Shown here: piece after piece, positions 7,705 through 15,334 of the stretch
Layout: each line of letters opens with the position of its first letter
Numbering within the stretch: position 1 is the first letter of the stretch
NCBI GenBank assembly: GCA_008501585.1
Contig: QQUN01000079.1
Coordinates: 62,001-126,000 of the forward strand
Length of the DNA stretch: 64,000 nt
Origin: Pseudomonadota bacterium
GTDB taxonomy: Bacteria; Pseudomonadota; Gammaproteobacteria; Burkholderiales; Rhodocyclaceae
Direction: 5' to 3'
Translations under genes and position numbers: made by a program
The notes under the pieces: model-generated
Told to the model about the DNA's origin: nothing
What the model saw: the letters and a program-made list of their open reading frames with translations, nothing else
Database searches by the model: none

Positions 7705-7718
7705 GGCGGGCAGACCGG

Positions 7719-8426
7719 TCAGTCCTTGAACATGCGCCAGCCGCTGATCATGGTGGAGATCAGGCTCTGGCGACTCATGATGTCCTCGCGGATGGCGGCA
7801 TACACATGCACGATCACGAAGCTGACCGTCACCCACATGCCGAGCCGGTGCCAGCTGTGCACCTGGAGGCTGTTGCCGCCCACGGCAGAGATGACCCAGC
7901 CGAACATCTGCGAGGCCCAGCTGCCCTCCCCCAGGCCCTCGCCGTACAGCGCGAAGCCGGTGCAGATCATGTACACCGCGCCAATGGTGAAGAACAGGAA
8001 CATCATCAGCTGCGCCAGCGGGTTGTGGCCCACGTACTTCTTCGGCTCCTTCACCAGGAAGAGATACCAGCGCAGCTCGTAGAACACTTCACCCCACCAC
8101 TTTGCGTTCCATACCGGCAGGATGAAGATCTGCCGCGCATGGTGGTTGCCGACGATGGCCCAGTAAATGCGCCCGATGAAGCCGATGGCAAAGATGTAGG
8201 CTGCGGCGAAGTGGGCGAAGCGGATGTAGCCCATGAGGAACTGCTCGCTTGCCTCGCCCGGCACCGAGGGCAGCGGCAGGCCGATGAAATAACCGGTGAC
8301 GGCCAGCACCGTGATGGCGAGCGCATTGACCCAGTGCCACAGGCGCAGCGGCGCCTCGTACACGTACACCGCCTTGACCATGCGGGCACTGCGTTCGGCT
8401 TCGAATTGATCTTGTTCAGCGAGCAT
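7719..8426 (-). CDS. hupC: Hydrogenase b-type cytochrome subunit HupC (HoxZ)
   Basis: A 235-residue four-helix membrane cytochrome b of the HupC/HyaC family. It shows RLWHWVNALAITVLAVTGY near residue 28, RFAHFAAAYIFAIGFIGR, and HSWHRLGMWVTVSFVIVHVY near the end; the histidines are the expected ligands of two haems b. It anchors HupSL to the membrane and passes electrons from hydrogen to the quinone pool. The start at 8426 is set by AAGGAG nine bases upstream; earlier codons fall in a repeat. It is the last gene of hupSLC. The usual next gene hupD is displaced to 2809. Confidence 0.95.
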   Translation of the reverse strand: MLAEQDQFEAERSARMVKAVYVYEAPLRLWHWVNALAITVLAVTGYFIGLPLPSVPGEASEQFLMGYIRFAHFAAAYIFAIGFIGRIYWAIVGNHHARQIFILPVWNAKWWGEVFYELRWYLFLVKEPKKYVGHNPLAQLMMFLFFTIGAVYMICTGFALYGEGLGEGSWASQMFGWVISAVGGNSLQVHSWHRLGMWVTVSFVIVHVYAAIREDIMSRQSLISTMISGWRMFKD

Positions 8427-8447
8427 GTCGTTTCTCCTTCGGAGAAG

Positions 8448-8542
8448 GTGATTGGTCATGGGTGATGGGGTGATTGGGGCGCCGCGCCAGCCGGCACAAC
8501 CCTGCCCGGCCTTTGCCAATGACCAATCACGAATCACCCATC
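8448..8542. repeat. Inverted GGTGATGGGGTGATTGG repeat between hupL and hupC
   Basis: Left arm 8448-8477 contains GGGTGATGGGGTGATTGG, and right arm 8514-8542 is its approximate inverse ending in ATCACCCATC. Together they fill the whole hupL-hupC gap and can fold into a long imperfect hairpin. The same element occurs between cbbL and cbbS (57268-57354). It is probably a dispersed palindromic repeat that may tune mRNA stability downstream of the highly expressed large-subunit gene. Confidence 0.75.
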
Positions 8543-10331
8543 AACGCACTTTGACAAGAGCCATTTCCTGCCCGTCCGGACTCATCACATGCGTTGAGCA
8601 GGCCAGGCAGGGGTCGAAGGAATGCAGCGTGCGCAGGATCTCCAGCGGCTGGTCGGCCACGGCCACGGGGGTGTTCATGAGCGCCGCCTCGAAGGCGCCG
8701 ATCTGGCCCTTGCCGTCGCGCGGGCTGCCGTTCCAGGTGGTGGGCACCACGGCCTGGTAGTTGTCGATCTTGCCGTCGCGGATCTTGATCCAGTGCCCCA
8801 GCGCGCCGCGCGGGGCTTCGGTGAAGCCCACGCCCTTGGCCTCTTTCGGCCAGCGCGACGGGTCCCACTTCTCGATGTTGGCGGTGCTGGTGTCGCCGGC
8901 CTTGATGTTGGCCATCATCTTGTCGAAGAAGTAGCGCATCTTGTGCGCGGCCCACGAGGCCTCCAGCCCGCGCGCGGCGGTGCGCCCGAGCGTGGAGAAC
9001 AGCGCCTGCAGCGGCAGGCCCAGGTCGGTCAGCAGCTTGTCGGTGGGCTCCTTGAACTCGGGGTTGTTCTGCACATAGCCGATGATGTAGCGCGACAGCG
9101 GGCCCACTTCCATGGCGTGGCCGCGCCAGCGCGGTGACTTGATCCAGGAGTACTTGCCCTCTTCGTCCAGCGACTTGATGTTCGTTTTGGTGCCCTGCGT
9201 CTTGGGGCCGAGAGTGAAGTCGGGCTCGGTCACGCCATCCCAGGGGTGCAGGCCCTTGGACTCATCGGCGTACTTGTACCAGGAGTGGTTCACGAACTCC
9301 TGGATCTCCTCCGGGTCGCGCAGGTCGACCGCGTGGATCTTGCCCAGATCGCCATTGATGATCGCACCGCGCGGCAGCAGCAGGTTGCTGTCGGAATAGT
9401 CGTTGGCGCGGTCGGGGATGTCGCCGTAGGACAGCACCGACAGGCTGGAGAGCCCGCCTCCGTGGGTCCAGTCCTTGTAGAAGCTGGCGATGGCCTGCAG
9501 GTCGGGCAGGTAGACCTGATCCACGAACTCGATGGTGCGGTCGATGATGCTCTGCACCAGGTTGAGCCGCTCCATGTTGATCGCGCCGACCGCGCCCGTG
9601 CCCTCCATGTTGATCGCGCAGGGCATGCCGCCGACCAGCCAGTTGGGGTGCGGGTTCTTGCCGCCGAAGATGGTGTGGATCTTGACGATTTCCTTCTGGA
9701 AATCGAGCGCTTCCAGGTAGTGCGTGACCGCCATCAGGTTGGCTTCGGGCGGCAGCTTGTAGGCCGGGTTGCCCCAGTAGCCGTTCATGAAGGGGCCGAG
9801 CTGGCCGCTCTCGACAAACTTCTTGAGGCGGTTCTGGATGTCGCGGAAGTAGCCCGGCGAGGACAGCGGCCAGTTGGAGATGCTCTGCGCCAGCGCCGAC
9901 GTGGCCTTCGGGTCGGCACTGAGCGCGCTGACCACATCCACCCAGTCGAGCGCATGCAGGTGGTAGAAGTGCACCAGGTGGTCATGCACCTGCAGGCACA
10001 GCTGCATCATGTTGCGGATGGAATTGGCGTTTTCGGGGATCTGGATACCCAGCGCATCCTCCACCGCGCGGCAGGAAGTGAGCGCGTGGGTACCGGTGCA
10101 CACCCCGCAGATGCGCTCGGTAAAGGCCCAGGCATCGCGCGGGTCGCGCCCCTTGAGGATCACCTCCAGCCCGCGCCACATGGTGCCGGTGGACACCGCG
10201 TTGCGGATCACGTTGTGCTCGTCGAGGTTCACCTCCACGCGCATGTGGCCCTCGATGCGGGTGACCGGGTCCACCACCACGCGCTTGCCGGTGTTGTCGA
10301 GCTTGAAGCCCTGCGTTTCGTACACACCCAT
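8541..10331 (-). CDS. hupL: [NiFe]-hydrogenase large subunit HupL, group 1d type
   Basis: A 596-residue large subunit holding the Ni-Fe centre. The N-terminal ligand pair is in RICGVC (C75, C78) and the C-terminal pair in DPCLACSTH (C575, C578). The 15-residue tail after H581 is the part removed by HupD. The start at 10331 gives [13 protein letters not shown], and the open frame upstream is spurious. It catalyses H2 to 2 H+ + 2 e- on the outer face of the membrane after co-export with HupS. Sequence and tail resemble HyaB/HoxG of oxygen-tolerant enzymes. It follows hupS by two bases. Confidence 0.97.
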   Translation of the reverse strand: MGVYETQGFKLDNTGKRVVVDPVTRIEGHMRVEVNLDEHNVIRNAVSTGTMWRGLEVILKGRDPRDAWAFTERICGVCTGTHALTSCRAVEDALGIQIPENANSIRNMMQLCLQVHDHLVHFYHLHALDWVDVVSALSADPKATSALAQSISNWPLSSPGYFRDIQNRLKKFVESGQLGPFMNGYWGNPAYKLPPEANLMAVTHYLEALDFQKEIVKIHTIFGGKNPHPNWLVGGMPCAINMEGTGAVGAINMERLNLVQSIIDRTIEFVDQVYLPDLQAIASFYKDWTHGGGLSSLSVLSYGDIPDRANDYSDSNLLLPRGAIINGDLGKIHAVDLRDPEEIQEFVNHSWYKYADESKGLHPWDGVTEPDFTLGPKTQGTKTNIKSLDEEGKYSWIKSPRWRGHAMEVGPLSRYIIGYVQNNPEFKEPTDKLLTDLGLPLQALFSTLGRTAARGLEASWAAHKMRYFFDKMMANIKAGDTSTANIEKWDPSRWPKEAKGVGFTEAPRGALGHWIKIRDGKIDNYQAVVPTTWNGSPRDGKGQIGAFEAALMNTPVAVADQPLEILRTLHSFDPCLACSTHVMSPDGQEMALVKVR

Positions 10332-10333
10332 GA

Positions 10334-11422
10334 TCAGTCCTCTCCCTTCGGGGTATCGATGCCCGTCTTCTGACGGGCGCGGGCCAGTGCGGTGACCGCG
10401 GCGTGCGCCGCGATCGAGGCGCCCACCACGCCGGCGGCGGTGGCACCCACGGTGTCGGCGTTCGACTCCACGCCGAACTGCTGGATATCGGTCACCCGGT
10501 CGTAGAACGAGCCCTTGTCCCAGAAGCCGTCCTCCGAGCAGCCGATGCAGCCGTGGCCCGACTGGATCGGGAAGGACACGCCGTCGTTCCAGCGCACCGT
10601 GGAACAGGCGTTGTAGGTGGTCGGGCCCTTGCAGCCCATTTTGTAGAGGCAGTAGCCCATGCGCGCCTGGTCGTCGTCCCATTGCTCGACGAACTGCCCG
10701 GCGTCGAAATGCGGACGGCGATAGCATTTGTCGTGGATGCGCTGGCCGTAGAACATCTTCGGCCGGCCCTGGCGGTCCAGCTCGGGCAAGCGCTCGAAGG
10801 TCAGCATGTAGGTCACCACCGCCGTCATCACCTCGGCGATCGGCGGGCAACCCGGCACCTTGATGATCGGCTTGTCGAAGATCACCTTGTGCACCGGCGT
10901 GGCACGCGTCGGGTTCGGCTTGGCCGCCTGCACGCAGCCCCACGAGGCACACGAGCCCCAGGAGATGATCGCCTTGGCATCCTTGGCGGTTTCCTTGAGC
11001 TTCTCCACAAAGGGCCGGCCGCTCTGGATGCAGAACATGCCGTCCTCATTCAGCGGCGGATTGCCCTCCACCGCCAGGATGTAATTGCCCTTGTACTTGG
11101 CCTTCACCTCTTCGAGGATCGCCTCCGCCTGATGCCCCGCCGCCGCCATGAGCGTGTCGTCATAGTCGAGCGAGAGCATGGAGAGCACCACATCCTTGGT
11201 CAGCGGATGCGCCGAGCGGATGAAGGATTCCGAACAACAGGTGCATTCCAGCCCGTGCAGCCACAACACCGGCGTGCGCGGCTTGGTCTCCAGCGCATGC
11301 GCAATCTTCGGCGCAAACGCCGAGCCCAGGCCCAGCGAGGTCGCCGTCAGCGAACAGAACTTGAGAAAACTGCGGCGCGTAATCCCCTGCCGGCGCAGTA
11401 CCTCGTAAAAGGTTTCAGTCAT
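10334..11422 (-). CDS. hupS: [NiFe]-hydrogenase small subunit HupS, oxygen-tolerant type
   Basis: A 362-residue small subunit with a twin-arginine signal (TRRSFLKF, residues 15-22) and a C-terminal membrane anchor near residue 335. The proximal cluster region reads ECTCC (residues 59-63) and SCASWGC (C163). The two extra cysteines, C62 and C163, are those that build the 4Fe-3S cluster of oxygen-tolerant membrane hydrogenases (E. coli Hyd-1, Ralstonia MBH). The standard small subunit at 21817-22974 has Gly at both positions. It is the first gene of hupSLC, with a sigma-54 type promoter and an FNR-type box upstream. Electrons pass from HupL through three clusters to HupC. Confidence 0.97.
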   Translation of the reverse strand: MTETFYEVLRRQGITRRSFLKFCSLTATSLGLGSAFAPKIAHALETKPRTPVLWLHGLECTCCSESFIRSAHPLTKDVVLSMLSLDYDDTLMAAAGHQAEAILEEVKAKYKGNYILAVEGNPPLNEDGMFCIQSGRPFVEKLKETAKDAKAIISWGSCASWGCVQAAKPNPTRATPVHKVIFDKPIIKVPGCPPIAEVMTAVVTYMLTFERLPELDRQGRPKMFYGQRIHDKCYRRPHFDAGQFVEQWDDDQARMGYCLYKMGCKGPTTYNACSTVRWNDGVSFPIQSGHGCIGCSEDGFWDKGSFYDRVTDIQQFGVESNADTVGATAAGVVGASIAAHAAVTALARARQKTGIDTPKGED

Positions 11423-11494
11423 CGGGGCGTCTCCCTGGTGGGTCTTGTTATCCCCCGCCGGCGGGCGCTCGGCGGCATGTCGGCAGACACCATC

Positions 11495-11509
11495 ACAAGA
11501 AGCGTGCCA
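11495..11509 (-). promoter_or_regulatory. Sigma-54 type -24/-12 promoter before hupS
   Basis: On the minus strand the site reads TGGCACGCTTCTTGT, a perfect -24 half (TGGCACG) with TTG of the -12 half at the correct spacing; only the last C is T. The predicted start is near 11484, giving a leader of about 60 bases to the hupS ATG at 11422. The FNR-type box at 11531-11544 lies about 50 bases upstream of that start. Confidence 0.62.
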
Positions 11510-11530
11510 CTGCATCCAGGAGCAAAAAAC

Positions 11531-11544
11531 TTGATGCATATCAA
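11531..11544. promoter_or_regulatory. Perfect FNR/ANR-type box between hupS and pqqA
   Basis: TTGATGCATATCAA is an exact match to the FNR consensus TTGAT-N4-ATCAA. It is centred near -54 relative to the predicted sigma-54 start of hupS and 240 bases upstream of the pqqA ATG, so it could act on either divergent unit. A second perfect box lies upstream of hybO at 23265-23278. Being palindromic it has no strand. CRP-family or nitrate/NO sensors of the same family (DNR) could use the same sequence. Confidence 0.65.
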
Positions 11545-11780
11545 GCACATTGCATCGGCGTGCCGAGCCTCCGCACGCCCGAAAACTGGAAACCGGCTTT
11601 CCAGTTCGCAACGGATTTGGCCCAATCCCCTGGCGGATCCGCGCCGACCTTGCCCCGATGCCCGTCAATCATGATTTTCTGCAGGCGATTGCGGCAAAAA
11701 GCGGATGCCCGGCGGGCAAGCGGCTCCCAATAATGGCTTCAGGCACGGCATGGGGCCGCGCCGCCATTGAGGAGACACAC

Positions 11781-11855
11781 ATGACCTGGGAAACCCCCGC
11801 CTACTGCGAAATCCGTCTGGGCTTCGAAGTCACGGCTTACGTGTACGTCCGCTAA
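11781..11855 (+). CDS. pqqA: PqqA-type precursor peptide
   Basis: A 24-residue peptide with the PQQ precursor hallmark E-x3-Y (E16 and Y20 in RLGFEVTAY), the two residues that PqqE joins. The first half (TPAY.E.R) and the arginine end also match PqqA. A GAGGAG lies eight bases before the ATG. It is the first gene of a plus-strand unit pqqA-pqqD-pqqE, and pqqB and pqqC are not between A and D. Cys9 and the second Tyr22 are additional reactive residues. It may feed PQQ itself if B and C are elsewhere in the genome, or a related product. Confidence 0.92.
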   Translation: MTWETPAYCEIRLGFEVTAYVYVR

Positions 11856-11863
11856 GCCGGTCC

Positions 11864-11893
11864 GGGGCGGTGGCGGCCTGCCGCCCTCGCCCC
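11864..11893 (+). terminator. GC-rich hairpin between pqqA and pqqD
   Basis: GGGGCG-GT-GGCGGC pairs with GCCGCC-CT-CGCCCC, two six-base stems separated by a symmetric internal mismatch. It starts nine bases after the pqqA stop and has no T-run. A hairpin here would stabilise or partly terminate the short pqqA mRNA, giving more precursor peptide than enzymes, a common device in RiPP operons. Confidence 0.5.
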
Positions 11894-11916
11894 CTCACCG
11901 CCAGAGGCCCGCCATC

Positions 11917-12222
11917 ATGACGATTCCATTGACCGCCACCGACCGCCGCCCGCAGCTGTCGCCCCACTTCATGTTCCGCTGGGAAGCCAGCCAGGACGCC
12001 TACATCCTGCTCTACCCGGAAGGGCTGATCAAACTCAACCCCTCCGCCGGCGAAATCCTCAAGCGCTGCGACGGCCAACACACCGTGGCCGAGCTGATCG
12101 CCGAACTGCAGGCCGCCTTCCCCGGCCCCGCCGACGACATCGACCAGGGCGTGCGCGCCTTTCTCGACGTGGCCACCGACAAGGGCTGGCTGCACGCCGG
12201 AGAACTTGTGAAGAAATCGTAG
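11917..12222 (+). CDS. pqqD: PQQ peptide chaperone PqqD
   Basis: A 101-residue winged-helix peptide-binding protein (RRE family). Conserved PqqD blocks are PQLSPHFMFRWE, ILLYPEGLIKLNPSAGEILKRCDG and DVATDKGWLHAG. PqqD binds PqqA and presents it to the radical-SAM enzyme PqqE. The gene stands alone and is not fused to pqqC as in some species. It begins 61 bases after pqqA, leaving no room for pqqB or pqqC. A 163-base gap, with nothing recognisable in it, separates it from pqqE. Confidence 0.95.
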   Translation: MTIPLTATDRRPQLSPHFMFRWEASQDAYILLYPEGLIKLNPSAGEILKRCDGQHTVAELIAELQAAFPGPADDIDQGVRAFLDVATDKGWLHAGELVKKS

Positions 12223-12385
12223 CGAGCAGGGCCGAGTGCAAGGCCGCATTTGGCAACTGCGCGAGCGAACGACGAGACATATCAATTGGATAGGCGAGGA
12301 GTGAGCGAGTGAGCAACGCAGCAATCGGCACGCGCAGTCGATTTATTCACACGTTCTGAGCCAGACAAGCAACAGGAGCACAACC

Positions 12386-13531
12386 ATGCCAAAAGACAGC
12401 AACGGCCTCACACTCGACGGCCAGGGCAAGCCCCTGTGGCTGTCCCTCGAACTGACCTACCGCTGCCCGCTCAAGTGCAGCTGGTGCAACAACCCGCTGG
12501 ATTTCGACGACTACGCCGCGCGTGAGCTCTCCACCGAGGAATGGAAGCGCGTGCTGCGCGAATCGCGCGAGCTGGGCGCCCTGCAGCTGGGCTTTACCGG
12601 CGGAGAACCGCTGCAGCGGACCGACCTCGAAGAACTGGTGTCCTACGCCAACGAGCTGGGCTTCTACACCAACCTGATCACCTCCGGCATCGGCCTGACC
12701 GAAGAACGCCTGGTGGCGCTCAAGGCGGCCGGCCTCAAGCAGATCCAGCTCTCGCTGCAGGCCACCGAGGCTGCGGTCACCGACGCACTGGTCGGCGCCA
12801 CCGCCCACGAACGCAAGCTCGACGCCGCCCGCCGCATCAAGGCGCACGGATTTCCGATGGTGCTCAACATGCCGGTCTTCCGCCAGAACATCGGCATGAC
12901 CGACGCAATGATCGCCTGGGCCGCCGAGCTGGGCATCGAGTACATCGAATTCGCCAACATCCAGTACTACAACTGGGCGCTGATGAACCGCGACGAACTC
13001 ATGCCCACCCTCGACCAGGTGCGCGAGGCCGAACAGGTGGTGCAGCGCTGGCGCGACAAACTGGGCAAGAAGATGACGATCTACTTCGTCATCCCCGACT
13101 ACTACGAAGGCCGCCCCAAGGCCTGCATGAACGGCTGGGGCGCCATCCACCTGACCATCGCCCCCGACGGCGTGGCCATGCCCTGCCAGGAAGCGCGCGT
13201 GATCCCCGGCCTCGAATTCGAGTCGGTGCGCGACAAACCGCTGGCCTGGCTATGGCACGAGTCGCCGCTGTTCCGCAAGTACCGCGGCCTCGACTGGCTG
13301 CCCGAGCCCTGTGTGTCCTGCGACGAAAAGGAAAAGGATTTCGGCGGCTGCCGCTGCCAGGCCTTCCTGCTCACCGGCGACGCCAGCAACACCGACCCGG
13401 CCTGCGGCCGCTCGCCGCATCACGCCCGGGTGCGCGAGGCCGTCGACACCGCCGCCCGCCCGCTGCGCTTCCGCAAGCCACTGTTCAAGCGCGCCGCCGG
13501 CACCGTCACCACCGCCTTCCTGGAGGACTGA
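12386..13531 (+). CDS. pqqE: PqqA peptide cyclase PqqE (radical SAM, SPASM)
   Basis: A 381-residue radical-SAM enzyme with the cluster motif C27-x3-C31-x2-C34 (TYRCPLKCSWC), the SAM-contacting GFTGGEPL near residue 70, and a C-terminal SPASM region rich in cysteines (CMNGWG, MPCQEARV, PCVSCDEKEKDFGGCRCQ) that binds two auxiliary clusters. PqqE forms the Glu-Tyr carbon-carbon bond in PqqA. The length and all motifs are normal, so the first step of the pathway appears intact. AGGAG lies upstream of the ATG. The C-terminal 30 residues are basic. It ends two bases before the next small gene, indicating one operon. Confidence 0.95.
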   Translation: MPKDSNGLTLDGQGKPLWLSLELTYRCPLKCSWCNNPLDFDDYAARELSTEEWKRVLRESRELGALQLGFTGGEPLQRTDLEELVSYANELGFYTNLITSGIGLTEERLVALKAAGLKQIQLSLQATEAAVTDALVGATAHERKLDAARRIKAHGFPMVLNMPVFRQNIGMTDAMIAWAAELGIEYIEFANIQYYNWALMNRDELMPTLDQVREAEQVVQRWRDKLGKKMTIYFVIPDYYEGRPKACMNGWGAIHLTIAPDGVAMPCQEARVIPGLEFESVRDKPLAWLWHESPLFRKYRGLDWLPEPCVSCDEKEKDFGGCRCQAFLLTGDASNTDPACGRSPHHARVREAVDTAARPLRFRKPLFKRAAGTVTTAFLED

Positions 13532-13532
13532 G

Positions 13533-13628
13533 ATGCGCCACCCCTACGACACCGCGCGCGGCACCATCGCCCTCGGCATCGTGCTCACCCTGGTGCTGGC
13601 GGCGCTGGTGCGCCTGCTGGCCGGCTGA
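13533..13628 (+). CDS. 31-residue single-span membrane peptide in pqq-like operon
   Basis: A short open frame of 31 residues with a hydrophilic start (RHPYDTARG) and one hydrophobic helix (IALGIVLTLVLAALVRLLA). GGAGG sits seven bases before the ATG and the gene begins two bases after the pqqE stop, eight bases before the next gene, so it is probably translated. I do not recognise a family. It could assist the neighbouring membrane protein. A non-coding origin is possible because it is very short. Confidence 0.6.
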   Translation: MRHPYDTARGTIALGIVLTLVLAALVRLLAG

Positions 13629-13636
13629 GACGCGCC

Positions 13637-14134
13637 ATGGACATGCTGCTCGACCTTACCCTGCGCTGGGCGCACTTCATCGCCGGCATCATCTGGGTCG
13701 GCCACAACTACTCCAGCGTGGTGCAGCGCCCCAGCTGGCAGCCGCTGCGCGCCGAGGAGCTGAGCGACGACCGCAGCCCGCGCTTCCAGGCGCTGCTCAA
13801 CCGCGAGCACGGCTTCTTCCGCTGGGCCTCGGTGGTCACCTGGAGCGCTGGCCTGCTCATGCTGTGGCGCCAGGGCTGGCTCCCCGGTGCGCTCGCCCTG
13901 CAAGGCGGCCTGGCGCCGATCGGCGTGGGCATGTACATCGGCACGCTGATGATGCTAAACGTCTGGCTGGTGCTGTGGCCGCACCAGAAGAAGGTGCTCG
14001 GCCTGGTGCCCGCCGGCATCGACGAGCGCCTGCGCTGCTCGCGCATCACCCACCTGTCGTCGCGCACCAACACCATGCTGTCGATCCCGCTGCTGTTCTT
14101 CATGGCCACCGGCAGCCACGGCGGTCTGCTGTGA
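13637..14134 (+). CDS. Urate-oxidase-N-type (PuuD-like) membrane protein
   Basis: A 165-residue protein with about four membrane helices. The N-terminal LRWAHFIAGIIWVGHNYSS matches the membrane domain of PuuD-type urate hydroxylases (Urate_ox_N family); other blocks are GMYIGTLMMLNVWLVLWPHQKK and ITHLSSRTNTMLSIPLLFFMATGSHGG. The C-terminal cytochrome c domain of PuuD is absent. Several in-membrane histidines could bind haem. Free-standing members are of unknown function. Its stop overlaps the GTG start of the SerC-like gene (GTGA), so the two are translationally coupled. Its place directly after pqqE suggests a membrane redox step. Confidence 0.8.
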   Translation: MDMLLDLTLRWAHFIAGIIWVGHNYSSVVQRPSWQPLRAEELSDDRSPRFQALLNREHGFFRWASVVTWSAGLLMLWRQGWLPGALALQGGLAPIGVGMYIGTLMMLNVWLVLWPHQKKVLGLVPAGIDERLRCSRITHLSSRTNTMLSIPLLFFMATGSHGGLL

Positions 14135-15213
14135 CCGCCTACAGCTTTGCCGCCGGCCCCGCGCGCCTGCCCGACGCGGTGCTCGAACGCGCGCGCGACG
14201 CACTGTTCGTCCGCGGTGCCGACGGCGCCGCCGCCGTCGAGCGCCCCTTCACCGGCGACGCCTTCCGCGCCACGCTGGCGCATGCCCGCGAACGCCTCGC
14301 CACGCTGCTCGGCCTGCCGCCCGGCTACCGCATCCTGTTCCTCGCCGGCGGCGCCATGCATCAGTTCTCGCTGGTGCCCATGAATCTGCTCGGCACCGCC
14401 CGCTGCGCCGCCTATGCCGACTCCGGCTACTGGTCGCAGCGCGCCATCGACGAAGCGCGCCGCTACACCGAGGTGGTCATTGCCGCGCGCTACATCGGCG
14501 CCACCCCGCTGGCCGCACCCACCGCCGGCCGCTGGCACCTGCCGACGGGCTGCGCCTACTGCCACATCACCCCCAACGAAACCGTCGACGGCCTGGCCTA
14601 CCCCGAGCTGCCGCACACCGGTGCCGTGCCGCTGGTGGCCGACGCCACCTCCTGCTTTCTCGCCACGCCGCTCGACGTTACCCGCTTCGGCCTGATCTAC
14701 GCCAGCGCCCAGAAAAACCTCGGCATCGCCGGGCTCACCGTGCTCGTGGTGCGCGACGACCTGCTCGGCCGCGTGTCCCCGCGCGTGCCCACCGCATTCA
14801 GCTACCGCATCCAGGCCCAGCAGGACAGCACCTACAACACCCCGCCCACCGCCGCCATCCACGTGGCCGCCCTGGTCTTCGACTGGATCGCGGACAACGG
14901 CGGCCTCGCCGCCCTGGCCGCCGCCAACCGGCGCAAGGCCGAGCAGCTCTACCGCGTCATCGACGGCAGCGGCGGCGTCTACACCGCCCCGGTGGTGCCC
15001 GCCCACCGCTCCGTCACCAACATCCGCTTCCACCTCGCCGACACCGCGCTTACCGAGCGCTTCGTCGCCGAGGCCGAAGCCCACGGCCTGCATCACCTGC
15101 GCGGCCACCCCCGCATCGGCGGCCTGCGCGCCAGCCTCTACAACGCCATGCCCGAGGCCGGCGCCAGCGCGCTGGCCGAGTTCATGGCCGACTTCGCCCG
15201 GCGGCACGGATGA
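14131..15213 (+). CDS. SerC-like aminotransferase with altered phosphate site
   Basis: A 360-residue class V PLP aminotransferase, full length against phosphoserine aminotransferase. The PLP lysine motif is kept (IYASAQKNLGIAGL), as are HITPNETVDG and GGLRASLYNAMP. The residues that grip the substrate phosphate in E. coli SerC (His41-Arg42, Arg77, Arg329) are replaced: PFTG stands where SHRG is expected (residues 39-42), GGAMHQF where GGxRGQF is expected (Met76), and HPR where HR is expected. The substrate is therefore probably an unphosphorylated amino acid. The start is GTG at 14131, overlapping the previous stop. The E. coli comparison is from memory. It may be a dedicated enzyme of the pqq-like operon. 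Confidence 0.85.
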   Translation: MTAYSFAAGPARLPDAVLERARDALFVRGADGAAAVERPFTGDAFRATLAHARERLATLLGLPPGYRILFLAGGAMHQFSLVPMNLLGTARCAAYADSGYWSQRAIDEARRYTEVVIAARYIGATPLAAPTAGRWHLPTGCAYCHITPNETVDGLAYPELPHTGAVPLVADATSCFLATPLDVTRFGLIYASAQKNLGIAGLTVLVVRDDLLGRVSPRVPTAFSYRIQAQQDSTYNTPPTAAIHVAALVFDWIADNGGLAALAAANRRKAEQLYRVIDGSGGVYTAPVVPAHRSVTNIRFHLADTALTERFVAEAEAHGLHHLRGHPRIGGLRASLYNAMPEAGASALAEFMADFARRHG

Positions 15214-15334
15214 GCCCGCCCCGCCCGTTCCGGCATTCGCCCCCGCTCGCGTTGCAAGAAAGCGCCACCGTTCGCACCCCCGACGACCGCACGCCACCCG
15301 CAAGCCACGCGCACCGCCACGGCAGCAGCCCCCG

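Noticed and set aside
14131-15213. Housekeeping phosphoserine aminotransferase
   Set aside because: The phosphate-binding residues are replaced and the gene is coupled to a pqq-like operon, so I do not name it serC; a normal serC elsewhere must still be confirmed.
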